This document shows, piece after piece, positions 25,252 through 33,988 of a DNA stretch of 64,000 nt. The position numbers and the translations under genes are program-made. The DNA is from Weissella kandleri. Its GTDB lineage: Bacteria > Bacillota > Bacilli > Lactobacillales > Lactobacillaceae. The DNA lies in the NCBI RefSeq assembly GCF_001438705.1, contig NZ_JQBP01000003.1, positions 96,610-160,609 on the forward strand, read 5' to 3'. The number at the start of each line of letters is the position of its first letter. Within the stretch, counting starts at the first letter, position 1. A model generated the notes under the pieces. It was not told the origin of the DNA. It saw nothing but the letters and a program-made list of their open reading frames with translations, and did no database searches.

Positions 25252-27684
25252 CTATCCAATATTCAAAGGGTCACGATCAATACTAATTTGAACCCCTTTT
25301 GCTTGCCATTTTTGCGCATCATCCATTAACTGTGTCATGGCTTGCTCTAGCTGTGCATCATGTTGATATCGAATCAACACTTGGTAATGATATTTATTTT
25401 TAAGTCTTTTAACTCCACTGGGCGCTGGGCCAAAAATCATCGTATTATCCGCGACATGATTTTTTAACCATTCTGCCGTTTGCATTGCCGCCTGAACTGC
25501 CTGCATCTCGTCCGCATGAACAAATTTAATCTGAATCGAATAATAATATGGTGCATAGCGCCATTGATGGCGCAAACGCATTTCCTGCTGGTAAAATCGT
25601 TCATAATCCTGATCTTTAGCCAATTGAATGGCATAATGCTGGGGATTAAAGGTTTGAATTAAGACCTCGCCCGCTTTATCTGCACGTCCTGCCCGACCAG
25701 CGACTTGAGTAATAAGCTGAAAAGTCCGTTCACTAGCCCTAAAATCTGGCAACCGTAAACTTGTATCAGCATTTAAAACGCCGACCAGCGTCACATTCGG
25801 AAAATCAAGTCCTTTCGCAATCATCTGGGTTCCAATTAAAATGTCAGCTTCTTGCCTTCCAAAACTCGTTAATAACTTTTCAACTGAGCCTTTACGCCGC
25901 GTTGTATCATTATCCATGCGTAAAATTTTAGCTTGTGGCAATAATTTTTGTAGTTGCATTTCCGCTTTCTGGGTACCCGTTCCAAACGGGCGAATGCGTT
26001 TCGAGTGGCATTGTGGGCACACATATGGCAAACTTTGTGTCGCCCCACAGACGTGACACTCTAAACGATGCGTATCAGCATGTACCGTCATCGCTAAATC
26101 ACAGTTGGGACACATTGGGACATAACCGCAATCTCGACACATCATAAAATTAGCATAGCCCCGCCGGTTTAACATTAAAACCGTTTGTTCATGTCGAACT
26201 AAACGTGCTTTGATTGCCTCAATTAATTTTTTAGAATATAAATCATCACCATTTACTTTTAAAGATTCAGTCATATCAATAATTTCAGCACGTGGCAACG
26301 AATTGTTTTTAACTCGCTGTTGTAAGTGCAACAAAGTGTAAATCCCTTTTTGGGCGCGCGCGCGACTTTCCAAAGATGGGGTCGCTGAGCCTAAAACTAC
26401 TGTTGCTTGATGAAAATCAGCCCGCCAATCAGCCACTTCTCGGGCATGATACCGTGGATTGTCATCTTGCTTATACGAATTTTCATGTTCTTCATCAATG
26501 ATAATCAAGCCCAAATTCTCAACAGGCGCAAAAATGGCTGAACGAGCACCAACCACGACCCTGGCGGTTCCTTGATTGATACGACGCCATTCATCATAAC
26601 GTTCGCCATCAGAAAGACCGGAATGTAAAACGGCTACTTGGGCCCCAAACCGGCCTTTAACACGCTGTACCATTTGCGGAGTTAGCGTGATTTCTGGTAC
26701 CAACATAATCGCACTTTTTCCTAATTCCAAAGCCTGCGCAATACTATGTAAATAGACCTCTGTTTTACCAGAACCCGTTACACCTTCCAACAAAAAGGTG
26801 CGTTTTTTTTGTTCAATTAGCGCTTGTTGAATTGTTTGATAAGCTTCAAATTGTTCAAAATTCAAGGTTAATGGTTGAGCATACCCACTTAAATTCATCG
26901 TTTCGGGTTGACGATAAGCTTCGACATACTCTGTCTGTAGCCAGCCTTTTTCCTCAGCTTTTTTCACATCTTGACTGCTAAAATTAAATTCTTTTTCTAG
27001 TGCGCTAACTAAGCGCCATTCATCGTTACTGTGCTCGCTCAAATACGTTAACATGCGCGCTTGTTTCGTTGCACTAAGCTTTAATTCAGATCGTAATCGC
27101 AAATAATTCTCAGCCGTTTGCTGCGCTTTAAATTGCCGCACCAACTTGCTTTTAGCTTGGTTCTTGATATGATAATGAATTTTAATAATCTTTTGTTGCT
27201 GATACCTTTTTAAGACTGATAATAATTCGTCAGGAATTTCTTCGCGATTAAACGCCACTTCATCCCGGTCGGCAAAAAGTTGATGGACTCGCTCATCCAT
27301 CACTTTGCTGGGCTCCATCAATACCAAACTTTTCTCATAACGTGCGCGAAAAAAATTAGGTAACATCGTTTGAAACATGCTAATTTGAAAAGCAAAATTT
27401 TGTTTAGCCATCACCTGTCCAAGTTGAATTAATTCAGGATTTAAAACTGGCTCTAAATCCAGAACTCCTTGAATTAATTTCAATTTTTTATCGGAAAACT
27501 CTGTAAAGTTATCTGTTTCCACGCTGACCACAAAGCCTTGAAGCAACCGACTTCCATTTCCAAATGGAGCCTGAACTCGCATTCCAGGAGTAACCACATC
27601 TTGCAATTGTTTTGGTATACCGTATGCCCAAGGACGATTTGTCTGTAAAGTTGGTACATCTACTATTACATTGGCAATTAACAT
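25252..27684 (-). CDS. priA: Primosomal helicase PriA
   Basis: PriA binds stalled forks and restarts replication by loading the primosome. The 810 residues include the N-terminal 3'-DNA-end binding domain (ANVIVDVPTL...PWAYGIP), Walker A EGVTGSGKTEVYLH near 300, DEEH in IIDEEHENSY near 395, GSATPSLES, and a zinc region with paired cysteines (CRDCGYVPMCPNC and CHVCG...CPQC) that forms two zinc clusters. The C-terminal helicase motif VAGRAGRADKAGEV is intact. A well-spaced AAGGAG precedes the ATG. It is the first gene of the priA-fmt-rsmB-stp-pknB group. Confidence 0.96.
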   Translation of the reverse strand: MLIANVIVDVPTLQTNRPWAYGIPKQLQDVVTPGMRVQAPFGNGSRLLQGFVVSVETDNFTEFSDKKLKLIQGVLDLEPVLNPELIQLGQVMAKQNFAFQISMFQTMLPNFFRARYEKSLVLMEPSKVMDERVHQLFADRDEVAFNREEIPDELLSVLKRYQQQKIIKIHYHIKNQAKSKLVRQFKAQQTAENYLRLRSELKLSATKQARMLTYLSEHSNDEWRLVSALEKEFNFSSQDVKKAEEKGWLQTEYVEAYRQPETMNLSGYAQPLTLNFEQFEAYQTIQQALIEQKKRTFLLEGVTGSGKTEVYLHSIAQALELGKSAIMLVPEITLTPQMVQRVKGRFGAQVAVLHSGLSDGERYDEWRRINQGTARVVVGARSAIFAPVENLGLIIIDEEHENSYKQDDNPRYHAREVADWRADFHQATVVLGSATPSLESRARAQKGIYTLLHLQQRVKNNSLPRAEIIDMTESLKVNGDDLYSKKLIEAIKARLVRHEQTVLMLNRRGYANFMMCRDCGYVPMCPNCDLAMTVHADTHRLECHVCGATQSLPYVCPQCHSKRIRPFGTGTQKAEMQLQKLLPQAKILRMDNDTTRRKGSVEKLLTSFGRQEADILIGTQMIAKGLDFPNVTLVGVLNADTSLRLPDFRASERTFQLITQVAGRAGRADKAGEVLIQTFNPQHYAIQLAKDQDYERFYQQEMRLRHQWRYAPYYYSIQIKFVHADEMQAVQAAMQTAEWLKNHVADNTMIFGPAPSGVKRLKNKYHYQVLIRYQHDAQLEQAMTQLMDDAQKWQAKGVQISIDRDPLNIG

Positions 27685-27753
27685 CTGTGTTACTCCTTTC
27701 TAGCACGTTTTTAATTAATATATTGCTCGCTACCATAACTAGTTATTAAGCTA

Positions 27754-27793
27754 AAAATTCAGTAGTCATAGCACAAAGCCTTTAACTACTGAA
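27754..27793 (-). terminator. Intrinsic terminator after ackA
   Basis: A perfect 9-bp stem (TTCAGTAGT / ACTACTGAA on the minus strand) with an 18-base loop is followed by TTTTTAG. It separates ackA from priA. Confidence 0.8.
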
Positions 27794-27891
27794 TCCTATA
27801 AGTGATATACCGGCTTACTAAGCGCAAACCACTTCAATATTTCATCGCCAACTTACAACGATAATCCACGTTTAGATGCCATCAATAAAGC

Positions 27892-29076
27892 TCACTTTAA
27901 AGCTTCCACATCACGCGCAATCATAATCTCTTCATCAGTTGGAACCACCAAAACTTGTGCAGTTGAATCATCCGTACTCAAGTTGGCCTCTTTTCCGTGC
28001 AAATCAGCATTCAAATCATCATCCATCCGAATTCCCATAAAATGCAAACGGTCAATAATATTCTTACGTTGCTCCGGTGAATTTTCACCAACTCCTCCAG
28101 CAAAGACCAAAACATCAACACCGCCCATTTCAACGATGTATTGTCCGATATAACGTAAGACCCGATCTTCCCACATGTCAATAGCTAACTTTGCGTGTGG
28201 ATTAGTATCTTCTACGGCCTGCAAATCACGCATGTCTGAAGAAATCGTAGAGACACCCAACAAACCAGACTTCTTATTTAAGACATCTAACATTTGATCA
28301 TTCGTCAACCCTTCACGTTCTTGAATATAGCTAACTAATGAGGGGTCAACATCGCCAGTCCGTGTAGCCATCATCACCCCAGCCAAGGGTGTAAATCCCA
28401 TTGAAGTATCATATGATTTTCCATCTTTAATGGCAGTGATTGATGCGCCGGCTCCTAAATGAAGCGTAATCATCTTTAATTCTTCCAAAGGCTTACCTAA
28501 CATCTCAGCCGCACGTGATGAAATATAGCGATGTGATGTTCCGTGAGCCCCATACTTACGTGCTCCGTACTTAGTGTAATATTCATATGGTAATCCATAT
28601 AAGTAATTTACTTGTGGCATCGTTTGATGGAAAGCAGTATCAAAAACTGCTACTGAAATAGCGTTAGGTAATAACTTTTGGAAAGTTTTAATTCCTGCGA
28701 TATTTGCGGGCTGATGTAGTGGCGCATAGTCAATCAACTTTTCTAACTTAGTCATTACTTCATCATCAACAACCACGGAATGGTTATACCATTCTCCACC
28801 AGCTACCACTCGGTGACCTACTCCAGTAATTTCTTGAATATCTTCGATAACGCCATGTTCGGTGAACTGCTCTAACATATAGGCAATTCCTTGTTCATGA
28901 TTTTTGATATCTAAAATGTTTTCAAACTTTTCTCCATTAAATTTCAATGAAAAAATAGAATCTGATAGTCCAATCCGTTCAATTTGCCCCTTTGCAATCA
29001 CCTTTTCTTCTGGCATTTCAATTAATTGAAATTTCAACGAAGAAGAGCCTGCATTAATCGCAATTGTTTTAGCCAT
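27892..29076 (-). CDS. ackA: Acetate kinase
   Basis: AckA makes ATP and acetate from acetyl-phosphate, a main energy step in heterofermentative lactic acid bacteria. The 394 residues begin KTIAINAGSSSLKFQL, then show VGHRVVAGG near residue 88, VAVFDTAFHQTMP near 140, GAHGTSHRYIS near 173, LHLGAGASITAIKDG near 202, and the C-terminal adenosine pocket VFAGGVGENSPEQR. Length and motifs are standard. It follows the YtxK-like methyltransferase gene, an order also seen in Bacillus (ytxK-ackA). A probable promoter and a clear terminator suggest a single-gene transcript. Confidence 0.97.
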   Translation of the reverse strand: MAKTIAINAGSSSLKFQLIEMPEEKVIAKGQIERIGLSDSIFSLKFNGEKFENILDIKNHEQGIAYMLEQFTEHGVIEDIQEITGVGHRVVAGGEWYNHSVVVDDEVMTKLEKLIDYAPLHQPANIAGIKTFQKLLPNAISVAVFDTAFHQTMPQVNYLYGLPYEYYTKYGARKYGAHGTSHRYISSRAAEMLGKPLEELKMITLHLGAGASITAIKDGKSYDTSMGFTPLAGVMMATRTGDVDPSLVSYIQEREGLTNDQMLDVLNKKSGLLGVSTISSDMRDLQAVEDTNPHAKLAIDMWEDRVLRYIGQYIVEMGGVDVLVFAGGVGENSPEQRKNIIDRLHFMGIRMDDDLNADLHGKEANLSTDDSTAQVLVVPTDEEIMIARDVEALK

Positions 29077-29131
29077 CTTAAATATCTCCTTTTATGGTCT
29101 TGTTAATTTCACAAAACCCTTATTAACCAAC

Positions 29132-29161
29132 ATTTTACCATGGAAAGCCAAAGATTTACAA
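29132..29161 (-). promoter_or_regulatory. Probable promoter of ackA
   Basis: TTGTAA and TAAAAT are spaced by 18 bases on the minus strand, about 60 bases upstream of the ackA start. I did not find a convincing cre site overlapping it. Confidence 0.5.
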
Positions 29162-29208
29162 CTTAAATCTAAGGTCAACCCGCATCTTAACATTCGCTAA
29201 AATACAAC

Positions 29209-30225
29209 CTATGCTTGAACTTTTAAGCCGGGATTATTTTTAAACCACTGGTCAAATTCAGCAATAAATTTTTCGTTAGCTTCTTTATCGGTTAATTGCG
29301 GAATTTGGGCCAATAAAACGGGCTCTGCTTGTGTAGCATGTTGACCCGACTTTTGTAAAATCAAAACATGTTTATTGGCTGCAGGATTAGCAAATAACTC
29401 TTTTGGGAATTGTAAGATAGCTTGTAAATAGACGTCATCAGTTTGCAGCCAATTGAGTAAAGCTGGTGCTTGTTCAGATTTAAATAATTGGGCAGGTACT
29501 AGCAAGACTGCCACCCCATCATCATCTAGCATTTTCAAAGCCTTTTCAATTAACAAGTGATGAACGTAAGGCAGTTTTTCTTCATCTCCTTGGTAAACTT
29601 GATAACCTTCAATATCTCGATTAGGATAATATCCTACTGGCAAATCACCAATTACAATCTGTGTTGGTACTTTTTCTTCTAAGGTAATTGCATCTGCAAA
29701 ATCTAATTGCCATTGTTCATCTAACAAATTCATCAAGCCATTCGCAATCGTTAACATCGTGTCATCATTTTCAATTCCACGTAATTCAACTTGTCGATCA
29801 TCTTCTAATACTTGCGTCACAGTTGCAGCTAAATTCCCCGTGCCAAATCCTAAATCTGTAATATGGAGCGGTAATTTATAATTGCTCCCCAGCTCTTTAA
29901 CCATAAATCCAATCCACATCCCAATCGCATCCGGGGTAATTTGATAATTTGCTTGTAACTTATCATCCATCATAGATCCAACTACAACTAATTGAAATAT
30001 CTGGCGTTTTTGCGCCGAGTTAAATTGTGTTAAATTAAATTTTTTAGTTACTGTTGCCCACTGTGCAATTTGTTCTGAATCTACATCGTCACGATCCACT
30101 TGCCCATCAATTAACGCTGAAAAGATGATAATTAACGCTTCCATTGCGGAAATATCTAACTGTTGACTGATTTCATCTCGCAAAACTTGCCACGCTTGCA
30201 CCGTGGTCTCAATTTTTTCATACAT
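29209..30225 (-). CDS. ytxK: YtxK-like class I SAM-dependent methyltransferase
   Basis: This 338-residue protein resembles N6-adenine methyltransferases but belongs to the YtxK branch, whose substrate is not known. An N-terminal helical part (residues 1-100) is followed by the SAM-binding loop LGFGTGNLAATV near residue 125. Where DNA methyltransferases have NPPY, it reads GDLPVGYYP, the usual form in this branch. A C-terminal region (VLILQKSG) completes the fold. It lies immediately downstream of the comG operon and upstream of ackA, an arrangement widespread in bacilli and lactobacilli; a link to competence is only suggested by position. Confidence 0.88.
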   Translation of the reverse strand: MYEKIETTVQAWQVLRDEISQQLDISAMEALIIIFSALIDGQVDRDDVDSEQIAQWATVTKKFNLTQFNSAQKRQIFQLVVVGSMMDDKLQANYQITPDAIGMWIGFMVKELGSNYKLPLHITDLGFGTGNLAATVTQVLEDDRQVELRGIENDDTMLTIANGLMNLLDEQWQLDFADAITLEEKVPTQIVIGDLPVGYYPNRDIEGYQVYQGDEEKLPYVHHLLIEKALKMLDDDGVAVLLVPAQLFKSEQAPALLNWLQTDDVYLQAILQFPKELFANPAANKHVLILQKSGQHATQAEPVLLAQIPQLTDKEANEKFIAEFDQWFKNNPGLKVQA

Positions 30226-30320
30226 AATTTATCTTCATTCTCCTGTTAAAATCACTTTAATGACCAGTTTATCTATTTTAAGAATGAAGTGCAAGTTTTG
30301 CTTTATTTCAACGTTTTCTG

Positions 30321-30527
30321 CTATTCTCTACGTCCTTGTTGATACTCCGATATTTGACGCTCATAGTATTTAATATTCCGAATTAATTTACGATTTTGCG
30401 CCACAACCACACTATCTTTACGCATCTCTAGCTGAATTACACTCATGACGACCGTCAAGAGCGTCAAACACAAAACTAAATGTGTAACAGCAATATTTCC
30501 TGTTCTCTTTACCATATTTTTACTCAT
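30321..30527 (-). CDS. ComGG-like small protein of the comG operon
   Basis: This 68-residue protein has a short basic N-terminus, one hydrophobic helix (about residues 12-32) and a charged coiled tail rich in Arg, Gln and Glu. It overlaps the preceding comGF stop by 8 bases and is the last comG gene, so position says ComGG, a minor pseudopilin. It lacks a prepilin peptidase site such as KGFT; ComGG of Bacillus is longer (124 residues). It may be a shortened ComGG or an unrelated membrane peptide. I see no frameshifted remnant downstream. Confidence 0.55.
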   Translation of the reverse strand: MSKNMVKRTGNIAVTHLVLCLTLLTVVMSVIQLEMRKDSVVVAQNRKLIRNIKYYERQISEYQQGRRE

Positions 30528-31035
30528 CTTCGCGATCTTTTAATGGAATTGTTAGCTTTTCATAAGCCACATAACAAGTATCTTCATGTGCTGGAATCCG
30601 CGAATGAAAAATATGCTCCGTTGGTTTAAATTCTAACCAAAAAGTTTCTGGGAATTTTGGATCTTCTTTAATATCAGTAATGTATATTTTTTTAATCATA
30701 GGCATATGTCCACCATGACCATACCGCGAACTTTTTAAAACCATGTTATTGCGAAAGTATCCTACATAATAAGGTTGCTTACGTGTACTTGAATACAAGG
30801 CTAATTCTCGACCGACATACCGATGCTCAATATACCCCAATAAACTAAATGTAAATCGCGGATGATTCAAATCCAACATAAACTGTCTAACTTGCAATTT
30901 GAAATCATATTGTTGACCAGCTACTTTTAAACTTTGAACCGTTTTAATAATACCCAATAAAGAAACAGTAACCATGGCCACTAATCCTAAACTCATTAAC
31001 ATTTCCGTTAAAATTATTCCTTTACGTTTTTTCAA
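30520..31035 (-). CDS. comGF: ComGF, competence minor pseudopilin
   Basis: This 171-residue protein starts with a prepilin-type leader: KKRKG followed by IILTEMLMSLGLVAMVTVSL, with the Glu five residues after the cleavage-site Gly. A globular domain follows, ending near YEKLTIPLKDR. ComGF is a minor component of the transformation pilus that pulls DNA through the wall. It overlaps comGE by 14 bases and the next gene by 8 bases, a tight operon. Sequence identity outside the leader is low in this family, so the assignment relies on leader, size and order. Confidence 0.82.
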   Translation of the reverse strand: MKKRKGIILTEMLMSLGLVAMVTVSLLGIIKTVQSLKVAGQQYDFKLQVRQFMLDLNHPRFTFSLLGYIEHRYVGRELALYSSTRKQPYYVGYFRNNMVLKSSRYGHGGHMPMIKKIYITDIKEDPKFPETFWLEFKPTEHIFHSRIPAHEDTCYVAYEKLTIPLKDREDE

Positions 31036-31216
31036 TCAGCTTTATCCAATCATATTTAACTTGCTGTACCCGTTCTAACAATTGAACTTGTTCTTTTTGA
31101 TGGCGCACACGTTGTTGGCAAATAGTTTGTACACTTAAATTCGTACCGACAACAATACCACTCACGATCACCATTGCTAGTAATGCATCAAGCATAATCA
31201 TCCCCTTACGCTCCAT
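31022..31216 (-). CDS. comGE: ComGE-like minor pseudopilin
   Basis: This 64-residue protein begins MERKGMIMLDALLAMVIVSG, a prepilin leader with Gly at the cleavage site and a following hydrophobic helix; the usual Glu5 of the mature protein is Asp. A Gln/Arg-rich helical tail follows. The ATG at 31216 lies inside the end of comGD (11-base overlap); the frame is open further upstream but would place 18 extra residues before the leader. It is shorter than ComGE of Bacillus (115). Role: minor component of the competence pilus, by position and leader. Confidence 0.75.
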   Translation of the reverse strand: MERKGMIMLDALLAMVIVSGIVVGTNLSVQTICQQRVRHQKEQVQLLERVQQVKYDWIKLIEKT

Positions 31217-31622
31217 AAATTCTAAAATCACCCCATCCCATCGAAAATACAAGATCTTTAGTTTTATCATTGTGCATATTTTTTAGGTGAATACGTCCTG
31301 GTTGAACCCATCCACCATTACGAATATGAATAACATCTTCTTCACTGGGCTGCCATCCACGGGGCAAAGCTACTTTTTGATTATGTTCTTCAATACAAAT
31401 ATAGCCAGATTGCGTCCCCTTTTCTCCGTAAATCTCGCTATCGTATGTTAATTCAACATTGCGCCCTTTCGTAACTAACAAACGCAGCTCGGTTTCAAAC
31501 TGATCCCAGTTTTCATTTGGCTCATCCTTTTTGGGTGGATGCCATAACAGCACAAAAGTTAAGCCTAAAATGCATAAAGCTACCACCATTTCCACCATAG
31601 AGCTTCCTTTTCTAAAATACAT
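31206..31622 (-). CDS. comGD: ComGD, competence minor pseudopilin
   Basis: This 138-residue protein has a short leader RKG followed by SSMVEMVVALCILGLTFVLLW, the type IV pilin N-terminal helix with Glu at mature position 5. A globular beta-rich domain follows. It is the GspH-like minor pseudopilin of the transformation pilus. The ATG is joined to the comGC stop (TAATG). An internal ATG eight codons later has a better ribosome binding site (AAGGAAG), but it would remove the cleavage site, so I keep the first start. Confidence 0.82.
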   Translation of the reverse strand: MYFRKGSSMVEMVVALCILGLTFVLLWHPPKKDEPNENWDQFETELRLLVTKGRNVELTYDSEIYGEKGTQSGYICIEEHNQKVALPRGWQPSEEDVIHIRNGGWVQPGRIHLKNMHNDKTKDLVFSMGWGDFRIYGA

Positions 31623-31945
31623 TAACGGCTACTAGAACGTGCTACTTCACCGTCCTTGCTAATATTAATTCCTAGATGGCGCATACGATCGACTTGCTGT
31701 TCATTTAAGTAGCGACCACTAATTAATTTATCTAAATTAGGTGGATTGTTAGGATATTCTAGCCGGAATAATTCTACTTGAGAGCGAACTGTTTGTTCCA
31801 TCGCTTTTGCCTGCCGTTGATCAGCAATATCTCGAATCCGGTATAAATTCGGCAAAATCAACAACGTTAATAACCCAATAATAAATAAAGTTGTCACCAC
31901 TTCAATCAATGTAAAGCCCTCTCGACGTTTCATTTTCTTTACCAT
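31622..31945 (-). CDS. comGC: ComGC, major competence pseudopilin
   Basis: ComGC is the main subunit of the transformation pilus. The 107 residues start with KRREGFTLIEVVTTLFIIGLL: a basic leader, the G/FTLIE cleavage site for prepilin peptidase ComC, and the hydrophobic assembly helix. The short C-terminal part (QVELFRLEYPNNPPNLDKL) matches ComGC closely. It overlaps comGB by 7 bases. ComC itself is not in the window. The leader and size make this the most certain pilin of the operon. Confidence 0.93.
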   Translation of the reverse strand: MVKKMKRREGFTLIEVVTTLFIIGLLTLLILPNLYRIRDIADQRQAKAMEQTVRSQVELFRLEYPNNPPNLDKLISGRYLNEQQVDRMRHLGINISKDGEVARSSSR

Positions 31946-32934
31946 GTTTTGATTTCTCCCATCTCAGAATACAGTGGCAACATAAAACTCACATACAATC
32001 CAATCACAACTACACCAATCAAAATAAAACAAACTGGCTGAATTAAATTCAAACAACGTTCAATTTGATGAATCACCCGGCGCCGTTTCAATTCAGCTAA
32101 AAATTCTAAATCTTTCCCCATCATTAAAGGCGTCTTGCCTGTTGATAAAACTGTTTGTGCCTCATCTGGCAATAAATTATTTTCTTTTAGATATACGATT
32201 AAATCAGAGCCATGCTCCAAATAAATTTGCATCTCACTCCCCAAAGCACCTACAAATGTCTTTTGACTATATTGACTGCTGCGCTTAACAATTGTGGCTA
32301 AATTAACACCACTTCTTAACAAGATCCCCACATTAAATGCCATATAATAACCAATAATATTACGTAATAATGATGATATAAATGGAATCTGCATGGCCAA
32401 ACGCCAACGTTTTAAAGTTGGCACTCTTTTAAATTTAAACCAGAGTGAACAACATATCAGTATCAAGACGCCTAAGATTCCTCCACCATATATTGCCACG
32501 TCAATTAAATTAAAGTTAGAAGTTACTTGTAATTTGTGTGTGTAAAAAAACAAGGCTAATCCACCGCCTAAACTTCCAGTTAATAAAATTAATACAAACG
32601 GATAAAGCAATAACGCTTTAAATTTTTGTGTCTGTTGATAAGCCTGCCGTTCTAAACGTCCAACTTCCCTTATAATTGCTAATAAATTACCATGAATGGC
32701 TATAAATGAAAGCTGGAATTTAATTCGTTGATTAACATACGGCTTAATTACGTCAATGAAATCGGATCCACTTTCTAAGCTTGCCATTATGTGCTCCAAA
32801 TCTTTTTCTAAATTTGGTCTCAACATCCTTAAAGTATTTAAAGCATCTTGTAATGAATAGCCTGTCTCTAAAAGATCGCTCAAATTTTCAAAAAAATAAA
32901 CTTGATCCTTTGCGGTCCACTTCCCGTTACGCAC
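31939..32934 (-). CDS. comGB: ComGB, competence pilus assembly membrane protein
   Basis: ComGB is the polytopic inner-membrane platform (GspF family) on which the pilus is assembled. The 331 residues hold two copies of the T2SSF domain; the first begins FFENLSDLLETGYSLQDALNTL, the second YYMAFNVGILLRSGVNLATI. Membrane segments lie near residues 113-135, 148-170 and 300-322. It overlaps comGA and comGC by 7-8 bases, so translation is coupled. Length is typical for the short lactobacillar form. Confidence 0.93.
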   Translation of the reverse strand: MRNGKWTAKDQVYFFENLSDLLETGYSLQDALNTLRMLRPNLEKDLEHIMASLESGSDFIDVIKPYVNQRIKFQLSFIAIHGNLLAIIREVGRLERQAYQQTQKFKALLLYPFVLILLTGSLGGGLALFFYTHKLQVTSNFNLIDVAIYGGGILGVLILICCSLWFKFKRVPTLKRWRLAMQIPFISSLLRNIIGYYMAFNVGILLRSGVNLATIVKRSSQYSQKTFVGALGSEMQIYLEHGSDLIVYLKENNLLPDEAQTVLSTGKTPLMMGKDLEFLAELKRRRVIHQIERCLNLIQPVCFILIGVVVIGLYVSFMLPLYSEMGEIKTW

Positions 32935-33826
32935 GTTGCTTCTCCTTTAATTTCTCTTGTAGTTCATATCCATCTAAAACTTCTAAACGTCCACACGCCC
33001 CTTTGTCAACGGTTTGTACCATCTCTTGATAACCCACCATATTTAAAGCATATGCTAAGTCACTTTCATTAACTCCAAATGCCCGCATTCTATACCAAAC
33101 GCCCAAACACGAACGTGCATGCACCGTACTTAATACTAAATGACCACTCATTGCCGCCTCAATAGCGATTTGAGCCGTTTTTGCATCTCTAATTTCACCA
33201 ATCAATAAAATTTCCGGATGCAGTCTTAAAGCTATTTTTAATAACTTTGGATAAGTCATATCGGCAATTTCGTTCACCTGTAATTGTAGTAGTTCAGTAT
33301 CTGCTAATTCGACAGGATCCTCGATGCTCAAGATTAACCTTGTTCGTTTCACATCTTGAAGTAGATAATGTAAAGTTGTCGTTTTCCCAGCCCCCATCTT
33401 ACCGCTCAAAAGAAGCATCCCCGATGTGTTGCGTAAAGTTTGCATTAAACGTTGCAACGGCTTTTCAGATTCCCATTGTAAGTTTAAATCCGTAAGTTGA
33501 TACAAGAAACGAATCACTAATGATTCTTGATTTAAAAAATTACCAACCCCTGAAATCCGGCAATGGTATTTTTGACCTCCCAATTGATAAACCATCCGAC
33601 TTAACTGCGGACGTCGGGTTTCACTTAAATCCATCCCACTTTGATATTTAATATAACGAATTAATTTCCGTCCCTCCTCTATCGATATTCGTGTAATTTC
33701 TTGTAACATTTGCTGAGAAATCATTGCAATTCGGTATTCACCCGCATGCGGTAAAATATATAAATCACTTCCTTGTACTTTTAACACCTGTGCGACCAAC
33801 TCATTAAAGCGTTTTTCAATAATCAT
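32927..33826 (-). CDS. comGA: ComGA, competence pilus ATPase
   Basis: ComGA is the traffic ATPase that powers assembly of the transformation pilus. The 299 residues show Walker A LLSGKMGAGKTTTLHY near 140, the Asp box IEDPVE near 170, Walker B EILLIGEIRDAKTAQIAIEAAMSGH near 200, and the His box VLSTVHARS. It lacks the large N-terminal domain of PilB/GspE, as normal for ComGA. An AGGGGG ribosome binding site precedes the ATG. It heads the comG operon; I could not identify a confident ComX/SigH-type competence promoter upstream. Confidence 0.95.
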   Translation of the reverse strand: MIIEKRFNELVAQVLKVQGSDLYILPHAGEYRIAMISQQMLQEITRISIEEGRKLIRYIKYQSGMDLSETRRPQLSRMVYQLGGQKYHCRISGVGNFLNQESLVIRFLYQLTDLNLQWESEKPLQRLMQTLRNTSGMLLLSGKMGAGKTTTLHYLLQDVKRTRLILSIEDPVELADTELLQLQVNEIADMTYPKLLKIALRLHPEILLIGEIRDAKTAQIAIEAAMSGHLVLSTVHARSCLGVWYRMRAFGVNESDLAYALNMVGYQEMVQTVDKGACGRLEVLDGYELQEKLKEKQRA

Positions 33827-33939
33827 GGCTTCCCCCTAACACTATAAAAGAACCCAAAATTACTAAAAACAACAATTTAATTTAAATTTTTTATGGATGA
33901 AATACTAACATTGGCTTGCCCCCATCATTCCAATTAAAC

Positions 33940-33976
33940 AAAAAAGCATCACCCGGCGATGGAGCCAGATAATGCT
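33940..33976 (-). terminator. Intrinsic terminator after the flavin oxidoreductase
   Basis: A continuous 14-bp stem including G-U pairs (AAGCATTATCTGGC with GCCGGGTGATGCTT) is followed by TTTTTT on the minus strand. It lies just after the oxidoreductase stop at 33989. Confidence 0.9.
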
Positions 33977-33988
33977 TAATTTTAAATT

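Noticed and set aside
31206-31598. A downstream start for comGD with a better ribosome binding site
   Set aside because: It would start within the pilin helix and delete the prepilin cleavage site.
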